NCBI GenBank assembly: GCA_016800925.1
Contig: JABCPU010000125.1
Span: forward strand, 62,001-126,000
Direction of reading: 5' to 3'
DNA: 64,000 bases
Source of the DNA: Suillus spraguei
Lineage: Eukaryota; Basidiomycota; Agaricomycetes; Boletales; Suillaceae
The translations under genes were made by a program, and so were the position numbers. The notes below the pieces were generated by a model that was not told the origin of the DNA, made no database searches, and was given only the letters and a program-made list of their open reading frames with translations. Shown here piece by piece: positions 23,675 through 36,590 of this stretch. Position 1 is the first letter of the stretch. Every line of letters begins with the position of its first letter.

Positions 23675-26600
23675 ATGACCGGAGAAATTCACACAGACAG
23701 TGATGACAAGCCTCATGTGGTGTGGCCAGTATGCAAAACTAAACCTACAGCTGCACTTCTACAGCATTTGGAAAAGGCAGCCCTCCCATCCCAAACGAAA
23801 GCTATCAACGACTTTCGTGCTGCAGGGGCTGCAAAGCGGATTGCCAAAGACACCACCCACACCTCTCAAAATGTTCCTCCTGACATTGTTCTACCTGCGC
23901 CTATGCCCGACAACAGCAAAAGAGCACGAGTTGAAGATGATGATTTTGACGATGCAGATTCTGAGGATGCCAAGCGCAAAAATGCATGGATGAACCCCAA
24001 ATGTGAGTCTACTAACATTATAAGATGTGACATCACTCACATGGAAGCAACAGCCAAACGAGTCCGTCGAAAAAAAGCCCCTGCAATAGACCACGCTGAA
24101 GAAGTTAATGATGACAGAATTCTCGCCGACATCAACATGCAGCCTGTCACTGACACTGGCCCCTCACACGAAGACAAGACTCACAACATCATTCAATTTT
24201 TTGGTAACCCATTTGAGCGTGCTGGCACCAATGGAATGGTCAAAAAACACCATAAATGCAAGGTCTGCCTGTGAGTTTTCAATTCTTTGATTCTGTACAG
24301 TCCTAATGATTCATTATTATTACATTACTAGGGGTCAGTGCATCATCATGAACAAGACGACCACACTGCGCTGACATGCAGAAGCCAAATTCATGGCAAG
24401 TTCTATCAGTATTGCGGTGGCTTACAGGAATACTAATCATGTACATCTGTAGGGAAAATATCAGCAATGGGCTAAGGCCAATGCCTTCATCTCTAAATTG
24501 CCCGGCAACATCAAAGCTGAGAAAGAGAAAACTGACCAAGCCCAGCAAACTATCAATGTGCATCTGACAGAATGCAAACTTTCAGAGCGCATGATTCCAT
24601 ACACTGATAAGCTTTTTAAAAAGGCAGCTATTGAGTGGCTCATCGCAACAGACCAGGTCAGTCCAGTAATCATTATCAAACTACATCCTAACAATGTAAT
24701 GGCAGCCTACACAGGCCCTTGAACATCCGAAGTTTAAGGAGATGATTGATGTAGCCTCTCGCGCAATGCAAGGTGTCAAAATCCCAGGTTGTAAAGCCAC
24801 ATGCACTGAGATCATGCAGATTTTCAAGACTCATTTAACCTGGCTGAAAGTGAAACTCAACGTATGTACCATCTCTTTCAGCACTCGTCCGTTTCTAATA
24901 TATGTTATAGAGTGACTCTGTCAGTGGTGCCGTCAATATAACATGTGACACATGGCAAGCTGAGAATGTGAATGGGTACTTTACCGTCATGGGCCACTGG
25001 ATTGAAGAAAACCATCTGATGCAGTGGGAGTCTCAAAGTGCACTGCTCAGTTTCATGCAGCTGAATAACGCGCACAGTGGCAAGCGCTTGGGCGGTGCCT
25101 TATTCAAGGTACTGGATCATGTTGGTATTGCTCATAAGCTTGAGCATGTTACGTGTGACAATGCGAGCAACAATAGCACTATGCTACAAGAGTTCTCGCA
25201 GGTGTATGAGACGAGGTACAGGAAGGAATTCCCATGGCAGTCATGCAAGATAAAGTACATCTATTTACATTTAATTTTAGTAGCGGAATCATTAACTATC
25301 TTGATAGTTGCCTAGTGCATGTCATTAATCTCAGAACACAGACCCTCATAAGTACATACAGCAAAGCACCCCACTATAGTCCTCAAGATCCACATGCACA
25401 TGAACCAGACACATCTCAGAATGATCGGGATGAGGTTGGCCTCATCTGCAGTATTTGTGTCAAGGTACTATGGCCATCTCATCCCTGATATTGTTGACAA
25501 ATTTCCATTATTCAGGAACATTCATCTGCCAAGCAGAAAGAGTTATACAAGACCATTCAAACCAAGGCTGATGTGTCTTCGCCAACACTGCTGCTACTTG
25601 ACATGAAAGTTCATTGGTCCTCGACATATGTAATGCTCAATCGCACAGAAAGCAATAAGAGGGTGTGATTTTCTCATTATTTCATCCAAAGTTTTTGTTC
25701 TTAGTTGTGCATCATAGCACGTCGACAAATTTGTCTATGAGATGGGTTGCCAAGAACATAATCTAACCAAACACTCCAAAATTGATCGTATGCAACTGTC
25801 ACCTGTGGAATGGACATGAGTGGGGCAATTTACAGACCTCCTTTCGGTGCATTCAGTGAAATTGATTTTTGATTGTTGGCCTAACCTGTTTCTCTTAGTA
25901 TGCTGATGTTGCTCAGCAAGCCTTCTCTTCAGATCATGGATCAACCCTCCATCTTGCTATTCCAGCACTGGAGACTCTTCACAGATCATGGAGGTCATGA
26001 GCAGAAAGATCTAAATATAGTCAATTTGCTAATGCACTCAAGGCAGCATCAAACAAGTTAGACGAGTACTATGACAGGATGACAGACACTCCAGCTTATA
26101 TAGTTGCTATGCATTTGTTATTATATGTTTTTGTTGGTTGGCCTGCTCTGACATTTGCAAGTGTAGTACTGGATCCGACAATGAAAATGGTGTACTTCAA
26201 AAAGCATTGGCCATCACATTTGCTCAATGACGTATTTGCATGTGTGGAGAAAGTGGTATGTCATTCATTTTATACTGGTCACTTTGTTATCCTAACAACC
26301 CTCAAGTTTGAAGCACACTATTACAAGTTGAATCAAAACATTTTGTCATCACAGCTCATGACTATCAAAAGCAAAGTCGGCAGCCTCAAGAAACTTATCT
26401 GACAAGTTCAGAGCGAGTCTGAAGACAACAGCGAGGCAGATGCAGATGAATCTACTGCTGACCCATTGAAACCGTGGAAGGCTGAGTTTTTGGGCTACAT
26501 TGAGACTATTGAGGTGGCTCCGCCAGCTGGAATGAGCACCATACATTGGTGGGGGGTAAGTAGTGGTCATTGGATCAGATATCAATCACTAATGGTCATT

Positions 26601-27931
26601 TTCATCTAGATTAACTCCCAGAGGTATCCAGTCTGGGTGTCACTTGCCAGGGATTATCTGTCAATCATGACTGCATCAGTCTCAAGTGAATGAGCCTTCT
26701 CACAAGGAGGCATTACAATCAGCAAGCGGCGCAATCAGCTCAAAGGTGATATTTTTGAAGCATTACAATGTGTTAAATGCCTTCTGCATCACAATCTTTT
26801 ATTCCACAAGTCCGGTGTAAAGATACAACCTAGCTTGGGCTGTAGATAAACCACTGCCTAAACTAGTATGTGAGTCTTGCATTCTGTCTAGTCTGCTTCA
26901 CTTGTAAGAACAAGAGTGTTCGACCCTAAAGGGGGATGCCTATTAGTATGGTCAAGTTCGAGCCTAACTTATGTGCGAAACAAGTGTCATGGTCAGCGGT
27001 AAGTTGCCACAGTCAGTGATGATACTGCCGGAACTAGCGTTGTGTGTAGCGGTGCTTCCGTGGTTGAGATAAGGTCAGTAACAGTTGCATCGAGTGAGCA
27101 ATGTCAAGTGGTGGTCTCAGTGGTAGCGGTAAGGTTGCAAGTGGTGCAATGAAACAGTAAAGAAGTCTGCAGTACTTTCAGCAGTAAAGTAGTGGTGTGT
27201 GAGAAGTTCAGTCAAGGTAACAGTCAAAAGTCCAGCGGTATGCCAGTGGTAACAGAGAACAAGTGTGATGTATTAACGAGCGATAAGGAAACTTTAAAGA
27301 GTATGTCCACTACTGGGTAGATCCAGAGCTAGACAATAATCCTGACCTATAGTACGTGCAATGGTGTAAAATCAGGTCCTTGTATCGTGTGGGGTATGCG
27401 AAGCTTATATATATATGTACTCAGAATACTCTAGGCGAGATCAGTAGCGCTGGAGTGTAGTAACCACCATAAGTAAACATAGTGCGAGGCGCTGCGGCAC
27501 GAGGCAACATGTAATAAGGCTTGCCATGGAATCAGTGATAATGAACAGAAAACAAACGACGCACCAAATGGAGCTATGTGGACGCGGCAAGGACATGGAA
27601 GGACATCAGTACGTGGAATGTGGTGTGGCAGTCGGTATGGTGTGTGGTAAGCGTGGGATGCTGCCAGTACTGCTAAAGGGGTAAGACGGCCATGGACAAG
27701 TAGTAACTCCTGTAGACATGAGACAAGTGTCAAAATATGGGGTTTTAAGCCCAGCACCAATATGTTTGTTACACTGGTCTGTCGTCTCTTGCAGAGGTTG
27801 AAACTGATGACTCCGAGAATGATGTGGAGACTAGTGAGGTTGCAGATGGCGATGACAAGGAGGGCTGGGATGAACAGATCTTGGATGACAGGGACGACAC
27901 TGACATTGAATCAGCAGATGAGATCTGGTAA
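23675..27931 (+). pseudogene. hAT transposase, decayed
   Basis: The gene opens MTGEIHTDSDDKPHVVWPVC, followed by an acidic/basic region and a BED-type zinc finger start (VKKHHKCKVCL, then a TL-stop-HAEAKF block). The catalytic domain includes ITCDTWQAENVNGYFTVMGH and LEHVTCDNASNNSTMLQEF. The hATC dimerisation block is WVSLARDYLSIMTASVSSE-stop-AFSQGG. About eight short introns are needed. After the LTR C insertion the last exon gives an acidic tail ending SADEIW at 27931. All five stops I find within exon sequence are TGA (24372, 25817, 25998, 26400, 26691), each at a position where arginine is usual (SSERAFS, SRAERSKY). Confidence 0.85.
26816..27773 (-). mobile_element. Solo LTR, family C, TSD ccgg/ctgg
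   Basis: Reads TGTAAAGATACAACC to TATGTTTGTTACA on the plus strand, the reverse of the copy at 9752-10715. The flanks are ccgg (26812-26815) and ctgg (27774-27777), a 4-base duplication with one C/T change at a CG. It splits the 3' end of the hAT transposase. Confidence 0.82.
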
Positions 27932-28308
27932 ATAGTGTAACATAGTGAATATTATTATATTTGATTCCAAAAGCTGTCGTTGGGCCCAAGCCAAGCCACG
28001 GCTTTGGCTCATGGCTCGCCTTGGCATTTTCAAAAGCCCAAGCTGCCCCAGGCCAGGCCAAAGCCAAAGCTTTCAGGCCAAGCTGGGCCGGCACATCACT
28101 AACAGGGACAGCATGGAAAGGCAGATGGATACCTGCAGCAAGGCTTTCCAGGCACTGACGAGTAATCACCTCGTTTGGATGCTGTTGTTGTGCAATATAA
28201 CGAGCAAGGGCCTGTCGGAAGTATGTTGCACCATAGTCAGTGATCAATTTCTGAATGGTGTGACGAGCAAACTCACGCTGAGCTTGAAACAGCATATTTT
28301 TGTATAGG

Positions 28309-30233
28309 TGTCAACTGGCAATCATTATCCTTACCTCTCGGTTTCACCGTCCTGTGTCATACCATTTTACCATGCATTACCCCTATCTAATGGTATCGTT
28401 CTGCACTCCAGAAGCCTCATTGCAGCTTAGCGGCTGTACTATGACAACTTTCCCATGAAGCGGTGATCTTCGGCAATCTCCACAAACCCATTTGGCATCC
28501 TCAAGCAAGATTCACTGTCCGTCCAATGTCCATCCAGTCTCGCCGGTACATTATGTTTTGTAAACTGAAGTGCAGTCTTATTACATGTCTGCTGCATGTT
28601 TATCCTATCCCTTCCATCTCCGTAGCTATTCTTTCATATAAAATTCCTAGGTACCTGTACTCATTCCTTACTTTCCCCCTATGGTACACATGGTACTTAG
28701 GAATAGTCACTATCACTGTCTCTAACAGAATAAAGTCTTTCACCAAAGTTACTGTCTCTTAAGAATTGTTTTACTGCTGCATGCACCACCGCTCTTTACC
28801 GCTTTCCCATGCTTCACCACTTGCGCTACGCTTTCCTGCTGTCATACATGGTATGAGATTCATACCAAGATTGTATATAAGAAAGAGTAATAGGAAAGAT
28901 CCAACAGTGCATATCTCTAGGCTGTCCTATATTTTTGCTCACACTTTGATTGTCTTTGATATTTTTACTTTTATTTAGTTCCTTCATTTTCTATCCCCTT
29001 TCATTTTATTCCAGAACTTTCTATTCTCAAATTTGATGATTTATAAGACTTTCAGACTTGACTCATCATGTTTTGTCATGATTTATCATGCTATGTAAGA
29101 TCTTTGTAAGATTTGAACTTTATTTGTAATCTACTTAGTAAAAAGGATGAGTAAGCTCACCCAAAAGGCTTGGTTTGTCAGCTTTTGCATGACCAATCCC
29201 TGAGATGACTCAACAGCCTTTTGTCATGCTTTGTAAGAATTCACTGTATTTATGATATGCTTAGTAAAATAAGCTGACTCAACACACTAAATAGGAAGGT
29301 TTCTTACCAATCTATGTGTAGATTCATGCTTAGTAAGCAGGGCCTCCAAAGGTATATAAGGCGCCCATTTTTACCTGTAATAACAGCTTCCCACTTTACA
29401 CTCTTGTCTCCAACCATGTGAGAACCATAAGAACTGAAAGTGCAGGCATACTAGCCTTGAAGTAAGACTAAGAAATCTATATCTACTCTGCATTATATAC
29501 TACCTTACAGGGGTTGACTATATAATATCTAACAGCTCTCAGACTAAGCTTTACATACACAGATCTAAAGACTCTCTCTTTCAATGGAAGGGGAGACACG
29601 CACTCAGAACACAACAAAGTTGAAACATACTTTCATAGGTTGAAACACGATCTACTAGGGTGAAACATACCTACCATACAACACTACTTCAAATCTCAAA
29701 CTCAACACTTTCATACAGATCTTCAAGAGAAAGACTGTTGAAAGATACCCACCCAAGAACTCAGCGTATTATCTCCCACGAAGTAGAAAAGTCGGAGACC
29801 GTGTACTTAAGGACTGACAAGAAGTCTTATCCCTGTACAGTTGTGTTGTCACTGTATACATGTTCTATATAAGACCCTTAAGTAGCAAGACACCGCGCTT
29901 CATCGCTACACTTCACCACTTGTTTTACCGCCAGTTTCCCACGCCTTACCGCAGTTTTACCACTTGCACTACTGCTTGTCTACTGCTTTCCCGCGCTTAC
30001 TGCTAGTTTTATCGCTAGTTTCCCACAGACCAGAGGTCACCACTAGCATCTCACTACCTCCGACAGCATTCTTGCACCACAGGTTGGGCATTATTAGACT
30101 ATACTAACTTAGCATTCCCTTTAGGGTTGAATGTTCTTGCCTCGCAAGTGAAGCAGACTAGGCAGAGCACTAGACTCGCATACTAGCTTAGACCATGGTT
30201 TATCTACAGCCCAGGCTAGATTGTATCTTTACA
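28309..30233 (+). mobile_element. Putative LTR D, family C-like 3' end, about 1.9 kb
   Basis: The last 160 bases (to TTGTATCTTTACA at 30233) clearly match the end of family C. A TATA-like box (gtatataagg, about 29351) followed by pyrimidine-rich leader sequence supports an LTR promoter. The left end is tentative: TGTCAACTGG at 28309, with flanks atagg and acagg differing by one base. I see no coding region inside. Confidence 0.5.
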
Positions 30234-30239
30234 ACAGGG

Positions 30240-31163
30240 ACGGCTTTATACGCGTATGCTAAACACGTGCTTTCATCCTTTACTCATGCATTTCAACACA
30301 CTTGTACAATATATGCCTTCCTCATTAGGATACGCACTTATATTCCCACGGTTACCTGGTCTGTGTGCACATATGTACCTTTATAAGCACAGTGTACTTG
30401 TAGTGTTACAATCGTACGTGCCCCTATTCATTTTCTACTCAATTACCTTGTATATTACGTAACGTGACTCTGACTCATATGCTCAATGCATTTGTACTAT
30501 AGTTGCCTTCCTTCTTTGGATACGCACTTACATTCTCACGTCTTTCTTGGTCCGTGCGCACATATTGGCCTATTTAAGCACGGTGTACTTGTAGTAGATT
30601 CCCTACTTTAATCTTACTGGGTTTTACCTGGAATCTCCTTCGCTTAGGTCTCCAACCTAAGTTGTCTTGAATCGTCTCTAAGTCTAAGCACTCCTTAGCC
30701 TTAGTCTCTATTCTCGCGGATACCTCTTAGACTTGTCTTTGAGGCTGAACCCTTGATCGTACTCGGAACGCGTTCCTTGTACTTTCACCTTGTCCTCTTT
30801 TGGGCATTGTAAGAACTTCCCAGCAGACCGTCTGTGTCTTTTCACTGTGGCTGGTGATGCAACCCCAGTTCGTAACATGTAGTAGATTCTTTACTTTAAT
30901 CTTACTGGGTTTTACCTGGAACTTCCTTTGCTTAGGTCTCCAACCTAAGTCGTCTTGAATCGTCTCTAAGTCTAAGCACTCCTTAACCTTAGTCTCTATT
31001 CTTGTAGAACCTCTTAGACTTGTCTTTGAGGCCGAACCCTTGATCGTACTCGGAACGCATTCCTTGTACTTTCACCTTGTCCTCTTCTGGACATTGTAGA
31101 ACTTCCCAGCAGACCCTCTGTGTCTTTTCACTGTCGCTGGTGATGCCACCCCAGTTCATAACA
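30240..31163 (+). mobile_element. Family B LTR, 5'-truncated, containing another LTR B
   Basis: The outer LTR is recognisable from about 30270 (actcatgcatttcaacaca) to CCAGTTCATAACA at 31163. Its first 70-100 bases are missing or too diverged to follow. It lies at the broken edge of Plavaka copy 2 and holds the solo LTR at 30404-30877. Confidence 0.7.
30404..30877 (+). mobile_element. Solo LTR, family B, TSD tgtag, inside another LTR B
   Basis: Runs from TGTTACAATCGTACG to CCAGTTCGTAACA. The flanks tgtag (30399-30403 and 30878-30882) are identical. The sequence on either side joins to a family B LTR, so this is an LTR inserted in its own kind. Confidence 0.9.
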
Positions 31164-32252
31164 GAAGCAAGGTTTCCAGGAAGTTGCATGTCGATAGTGA
31201 TACCAAGGAGAACTTGGCATATTTGACTATGTTCAGTACCACTGAGACGTGAGAGGCTGGTGATACCCTTCATGAATAATTGAATGTGATGATTGGGAGG
31301 TAAGTGATGACATCGTGCATCAATTTATGCTGCACTGCATGCTTGTGTGAGCCATCCAACTAGATGTTCAATAAGACCTTGATATAACTGATGTAACACC
31401 TCAGGTGTGATTGCCTGAAAAATGTTTGCGTGAGGGAGGTCATCCCAATATGGGTGAATGACGGGTTTGATTCCAGCTTCATGGCATGCTTGTACAAATG
31501 CCAGGTCACCATCATCAATCCAGGCAAGAGCATCCAAAACAGCATGAAGGTCGCGTATCTTGAATGGTGCTGTGTTACTCCCAAGTTCCTCAGTAGGAAT
31601 GTCACATTTCGGGCACTCCATCGCCTTCACTCCAGTAGCGAGTAATTGCTCGGGATAGTCACCAGCAAAGCATGCGAACAAAGGATGACAATGATGTTGT
31701 ATTCCATCACCACTATTCATCACCAGCCCATCAATACCAGCAGTCTTAAGCGGAACCAGTATGCAAGTCATACATGCATGGTAGAGGTTTGTGACAGTAC
31801 AGCGTCTCAAAGCTTTATTTGTGATATGCTCAAGGCAGGTGGTGGGCAAATATGCCAAAAGGATATGGGCATGATAGGATGACTTTCGGTGGATTTCTTT
31901 TGGAATGTTGCTGATGGTGAGATAGACAGGATAGGCACTTTTATTCCTGAACATTGTCACCTGGGTTTTATCACTCAATATAATAATGGGAATGATAGTG
32001 GCACCTGGACGTTGTTTATCAAGCGTTTTCTAAAAAGTATCATACCAATAAATAGGCAGATGCCAATTTATGATGGTTTGCTTACTTATGTGTCCCACCA
32101 CCACTGGCCGGTGTGCATGTCATGAATCAACCATACAGTTTGATCTTCATTGGTATAGTGATGCTCTGGTGCAAATACCAGAAAATTGGCGAAGTCAGGG
32201 TCACTATACAACACTTTGATACATTCAATAATGTCTCTGTAGAAGACATTGA

Positions 32253-32873
32253 ATGGATCGCCTCTTGGACCGCAACCAAGTGGCACCCCAAGTAGGACCC
32301 CAAAAGCAGCACTCAACACCGCACTCAACCGTGCTCAAGCCGCCCAACGGCGACACACCGCCTCAAGTGGACAACTCTACACACACTCAAATCACTCTCA
32401 TCACATCCGACAAGCCTGGGGCAAGAAGAAGCACAAGCATGGGAGAGCCCACCTCACCCGACTCACGCACCACTTCCCTGACATACGGATGCAACACCCG
32501 CAATACAATAAGATCACCCATCAGTCAAGAAACCATAGAAGCAATGCCAAATAGAGTCAAAGATGCAATCAGTGGTAAAACCTTTCTGGAATCAAAACTA
32601 CTCTGCCACATCAGTCAGCCTTTTACAGCAAACCACTTAGTCTCAGTTCTTTTTCAGATCACTCAGATGTCAAGCACCACACCGGTCCCTGTAAATGCTG
32701 CCATCAGAGCTGTAGCATTCATCCTGAAAGACTTAGAAACCACTAACATGATAGAAGCAATTACACAGAAAGTCACCAATGATGCCACTGCCAAACTAGT
32801 TGACCACATCATGGCTGCTATATCTCCCCAAGTCGCCTTCATGGAGTATCCCAATCCCTCACTTCCACGCTAG
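32253..32873 (+). pseudogene. TE gag-like/ORF1-like fragment
   Basis: The frame has a proline/serine/threonine-rich start, then a helical region: RVKDAISGKTFLESKLLCHI, HLVSVLFQITQMSSTTPVPV, AIRAVAFILKDLETTNMIEA. The frame ends at 32873, and related sequence seems to continue in another frame (LENTRTLHTSI), so it is truncated or shifted. I have seen this type of protein with basidiomycete retroelements, probably as the RNA-binding first ORF, but cannot assign it firmly. No reverse transcriptase follows. Confidence 0.4.
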
Positions 32874-32974
32874 AGAACACGAGAACACTCCACACCTCCA
32901 TAGGTAGGGAGAGAGAGCCCCTTCAGTGACAAACTCCATACTATACAGGTCACCCGACCCACATAATATCCCAT

Positions 32975-33415
32975 CAAAGACGGGCCAGTGGACCATGGGC
33001 TGAGGTTATGTATATCCTCGATGTTGACGGATGGGCCGGGGAGAATATTATTTCCAATGGAGACAGGTGGGCTGAAAGACTTGTATTTTCAGGAGAGACG
33101 GGTGGGCCGAGGGAAACATGATTTCTGATGTTGACGGATGGGCCAGGGGGATATCATCCCTGACAGAGATGGGTAGGCCCATCTGGGTAGTAGGTAGAGT
33201 AGGATATTATAGACAGCTGGGCTGAAGAGAGATGCAAGGCAAATATTATTGCATAGATGGGTGGGCCGAGGTAAGAGAATATTACATATACAGGTGGGCT
33301 GAGGGTGCAGTAAAATATTTATTGCATAGATGGGTGGGCTGACGTGGGGGAATTTTACATAGACGGGTGGGCCGAGGTAAAATATATTACATATACGGGT
33401 GGGCCTAGATATGTA
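32975..33415. repeat. Degenerate tandem repeat with GACGGGTGGGCCGAG core
   Basis: About ten dispersed copies of a GA(C/T)GG(G/A)TGGGC(C/T)(G/A) core, spaced about 35-50 bases, with AT-rich spacers such as aatattacatata. The spacing is irregular, so it is an old array or a set of binding-site-like repeats. Confidence 0.65.
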
Positions 33416-33559
33416 TCATAAAGACATACAGCTGATGTAGCCACCAGAGAATCAAACACATAGGATACATGCACCCTATGAGTGCATATACCTACCATCA
33501 ACCACCAAAATCTAAACCCTGAAGCACGAAAACCTGAATTCATCATGTCTGACATTCAT

Positions 33560-34800
33560 CAATAATTGAGGTGCCAGGTGCTGGGTGCCAAGTCCTGAAT
33601 CCAGGAACTCGAAACTGGAGATTCAAACTAGAGATTTCCTGAATTCTGGATACCCGGACACCCGAAACACAACACACAAGGTGAAAGATTTAAAGTCCAT
33701 GTGTGGAGTCATCTAGTGCCGAGTGCTGGGTGCGGGTGCAGAGTACTGAAACTAGAAACTAGAAACTCGAGATTCAAGACAAAACAGACATCCACCAAAA
33801 ATGTGTGGATCAAAGTTTTGTTGTTGCCTGACATGTGTCTGAGTCCCGAGGACCGAACCCCGAAATTGTAGACTACCGGATTTTGGGATTCGGGGTTCGG
33901 CACTCGAGATTTGAGATTTGAGATGAAAAAAATATCTACCAAAAATGTGTGGATCAAAGTCATTTTATTGCCTAACATTGTTTTCGGTCTCAAGTGCAGA
34001 AGCCCGAGTACCGAACCGCGAACCCCTAAATAGTAGACTACCAGATCTCGGAGTTCGGAGTTCAGCACTTAGAATGTGTGGATCAATAGGTGTCTATTGC
34101 CTCACATTGTTCTGAGTCCCGAGTCGCGAGTGCTGGGTGCCAGGGTTCAGGGTTCAGCACTGACAATATGTTGATCAAGATCTTTCACATTATGAGTACC
34201 AAGTCCCGAGTCCCAAGTGCCGGGTGCCGGAGTTTGGGGTTTGGCACATAAAAATGTGGATCGAGGTCTTTCACATTGTTTTGAGTGCCGAAGACTGATC
34301 CCCGAGTGCCAGGTGCCGGAGTTTGGGGTTCGGCACTCAACATGTGTAAATCAAGATCATTGTATTGCCTCACATTGTGCTAACTCCCGGGTGCCAGAGT
34401 TCGGGGTTCGGCACTCAACATGTGTAAATGAATATCTTTGTATTGCCCCACATAGTTTTAACTTGCAGGTGGCGGGGTTCGGGGTTCGGTGTTAAAATAT
34501 GTAGATCGATATCATTCACATTGTTATGAGTACCAAGTCCCGAGTCCCAATTGCCGGGTGCTGGAGTTCGGGGTTCGGCACATAAAATATGTGGATTGAG
34601 GTCTTTCACATTGTTTTGAGTTCCGAATAACGATCCCCGAGTGCTGGGTTACCATGTGAGGCAATACAAAGATATTGATTTACACATGTTGAGTGCCGCA
34701 CCCTGAGCTCCGGCACCCGGGAGTTAGCACAATGTGAGGCAATACCATGATATTGATTTACACATGTTGAGTGCCGAACCCCGAGCTCCGGCGTGTTTCA
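33560..34800. repeat. Satellite-like field of GTGCCGGGTGCCGGAGTT units
   Basis: Units of about 90-120 bases repeat the order GAGTCCCGAGTGCCGGGTGCC, GGAGTTCGGGGTTCGGCACT, caacatgtgtaaatcaagatc, tttgtattgcctcacattgtt. I count about ten units, diverged, and the last ones (34660-34800) are inverted. Nothing in it looks coding. Confidence 0.75.
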
Positions 34801-35623
34801 ACACCCGGGGGTTGTCATGGCCGATGCTGTGCCAGTTGGGCCACACCCAGGGAGTCATGGACCTGACTCTCATCAACTCCTTGGAGCAGGATGCAATGAT
34901 GCCGGGCATGTAAAGCCCTTTCTCATGCTCCTGGACTATCTCAGCCTACACAGTGTTATGAACTGGGGTGGCGTCACCAGCAACAGTGAAAAGACACAGC
35001 CAGTCTGCTGGGAAGTTCTTACAATGTCCAGAAGAGGACAAGGTGAAAGTACAAGGAACGCGTTTGGAGTACGATCAAGGGTTCGGCCTCAAAGACTAGT
35101 CTAAGAGGTATCTGCGAGAATAGAGACTAAGGCTAAGGAGTGCTTAGACTTAGAGACAATTCAAGACGACTTAGGTTGGAGACCTAAGCGAAGGAGATTC
35201 CAGGTAAAACCCAGTAAGATTAAAGTAAGGAATCTGCTACAAGTACACTGTGCTTAAATAGGTAGATATATGCGCACAGACCAAGTAACCGTGAGAATGT
35301 AGCTGCATATCCTAATAAGGAAGGCATGTGTTGTACAGATGCGTTGAGCATATGAAGCAAGTCATGTGACGTGATATACAAGTAAGAAGATAAAGGGAAA
35401 ATGAATAGGGGTACGTACAACTGTAACACACAGATCTTAGAAAAACCAAAAGTAAAATTAACACATGAATGGTACTTACCACAAGATTAGTGACTTGTGC
35501 TGTCAGAGCAAGGTGGGCTTGTCCAGTGCCGGCAGGCATGAGCTGCGCCCCGGCGATGATGCCCACAATCTGAGCAGTGGTTGCCTTGAGACCGGCCAAA
35601 GAGGTTTGAACTGGAGTAGACAT
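34720..35623 (-). pseudogene. Unrecognised ORF starting MSTPVQTSLAGLK, split by LTR B
   Basis: The minus strand from 35623 reads MSTPVQTSLAGLKATTAQIV then GIIAGAQLMPAGTGQAHLAL and AQVTNLV. It is interrupted by the LTR at 34954-35428. Beyond it a frame reads MPGIIASCSKELMRVRSMTP then WVWPNWHSIGHDNPRVLKH. I do not recognise the family. It is divergent from the ORF at 35843, which suggests a shared promoter between them (35624-35842). Confidence 0.35.
34954..35428 (-). mobile_element. Solo LTR, family B, TSD cacag
   Basis: TGTTATGAACTGGGG to CTGTAACA, with cacag on both sides (34949-34953 and 35429-35433). Confidence 0.92.
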
Positions 35624-35842
35624 TTAGATTGAGTTGAAAGATGTGAAAAGCTGGAGATAAGTTTGAAATCTGTTATCACTAGGATGAAGTTTCAAAAGAA
35701 ACCAGACAATTGAAGGATGATCTTGATAAGCATTGATTGTTTGTCTTTGTTTGGTTGTGGTTCAACTTTCGGCCGTTGCCAGCCATGTGTTGAACTTCGA
35801 AGTTATCAGTTATCAATCAGTTTGATCAGTTGATCAGACATC

Positions 35843-36114
35843 ATGAGATCTCAACCAGCAGTCAGATTTTATGAACCTCCGGTCACTGAATACAACTCAA
35901 TGGATGTGGATGACTCAACCGAGTCCCAGATTTCACTAGGTATGTTGTGCTTTCAGTACAGCTCTCAATTGACCGGAGATGGACCAGATGCACTGGATGA
36001 TGTATACCTTGGGCCGGATGATGAGACTGAGTCCCGGATTTCATCAGGTATGTGTTGCTTTGAGTATATCTTCCAATTGACTGGACATTTATTAGATGCA
36101 TGTGATGATGTATA
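35843..36114 (+). pseudogene. Unrecognised ORF with a 108-bp internal duplication, cut by gypsy LTR
   Basis: It starts MRSQPAVRFYEPPVTEYNSM and contains two copies of a 36-codon unit (ESQISLGMLCFQYSSQLTG and ESRISSGMCCFEYIFQLTG, starts 108 bases apart, 35921 and 36029). The frame runs directly into the gypsy 3' LTR at 36115. The gt...ag sequence within each unit (gtatgttgtgctttcag) could also be a tiny intron. Function unknown. Confidence 0.35.
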
Positions 36115-36590
36115 TGTTACGAACTGGGATGGTGTCACCAGCGACAGTGAAAAGACACAGACGGTCTGCTGGGAAGTTCTACAATGTCCAGAAGAGGACA
36201 AGGTAAGAGTACAAGGAACACATTCCGAGTATGATCAAGGGTTCAGCCTCAAAGATAGATCTAATAGGTTCTACGAGAATAGAGACTAAGGCTAAGGAGT
36301 GCTTAGACTTAGAGATGATTCAAGACGACTTAGGTTGGAGACCTAAGCGAAGGATATTCCAGGTAAAACCCAGTAAGATTAAAGTAAAGTATCAAGCGTA
36401 ATACAACGTGCTTAAATAGGTCAATATGTGCGCATGGACCAAGAGAGGTGTGAGAATGTAAATGCGTATCCAAAGAAGGAAGGCAACTATAGTACAGATG
36501 CGTTGAGCATATGAGTCAGAGTCATGTTATGTAATATACAAGTAAAGGAGACAAAAAGAAAAATGAATAGGGGCACATACGACTGTAACA
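36115..36590 (-). repeat. 3' LTR of the gypsy element
   Basis: Plus strand TGTTACGAACTGGGATG to CGACTGTAACA. The internal side carries the polypurine tract. The outside flank is gtata (36110-36114). Confidence 0.92.

Larger units (their letters stand above)
23236..28101 (+). mobile_element. hAT transposon with 8-bp TSD acagggac
   Basis: The left end is TAGTGATGTGCATGG, the right end GGCACATCACTA (inverted). The perfect 8-base duplication acagggac (23228-23235 and 28102-28109) is the hallmark of hAT. The subterminal 150 bases on both sides are rich in GGCCAAGC/GCTTGGCC runs, probably transposase binding sites. It is inserted in Plavaka copy 2 and itself carries a family C LTR. Confidence 0.93.
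23100..32328 (-). pseudogene. Plavaka transposase, copy 2, in scattered pieces
   Basis: Minus-strand pieces in order: 32328-32086 (DPDFANFLVFAPEHHYTNED), 31978-31325 (SDKTQVTMFRNKSAYPVYLT through NIFQAITPEVLHQLYQGLIE), 31273-31164 (MKGITSLSRLSGTEHSQICQ), 28300-28110 (REFARHTIQKLITDYGATYF, ESLAAGIHLPFHA) and 23227-23100 (VPVYHKIKWLSTDAQG). The middle third is missing between 31164 and 28300. LTRs B and D lie in that gap. A hAT element splits PFHA from VPVYHK. A TGA (about 23132) follows HARPHHNAL where arginine is expected. It is a dead copy. Confidence 0.75.

Noticed and set aside
30234..30241. A third acagggac, the same 8 bases as the hAT duplication, directly after LTR D.
   Set aside because: One chance occurrence of an 8-mer is expected in 64 kb, and the flanking sequence does not match a hAT end.
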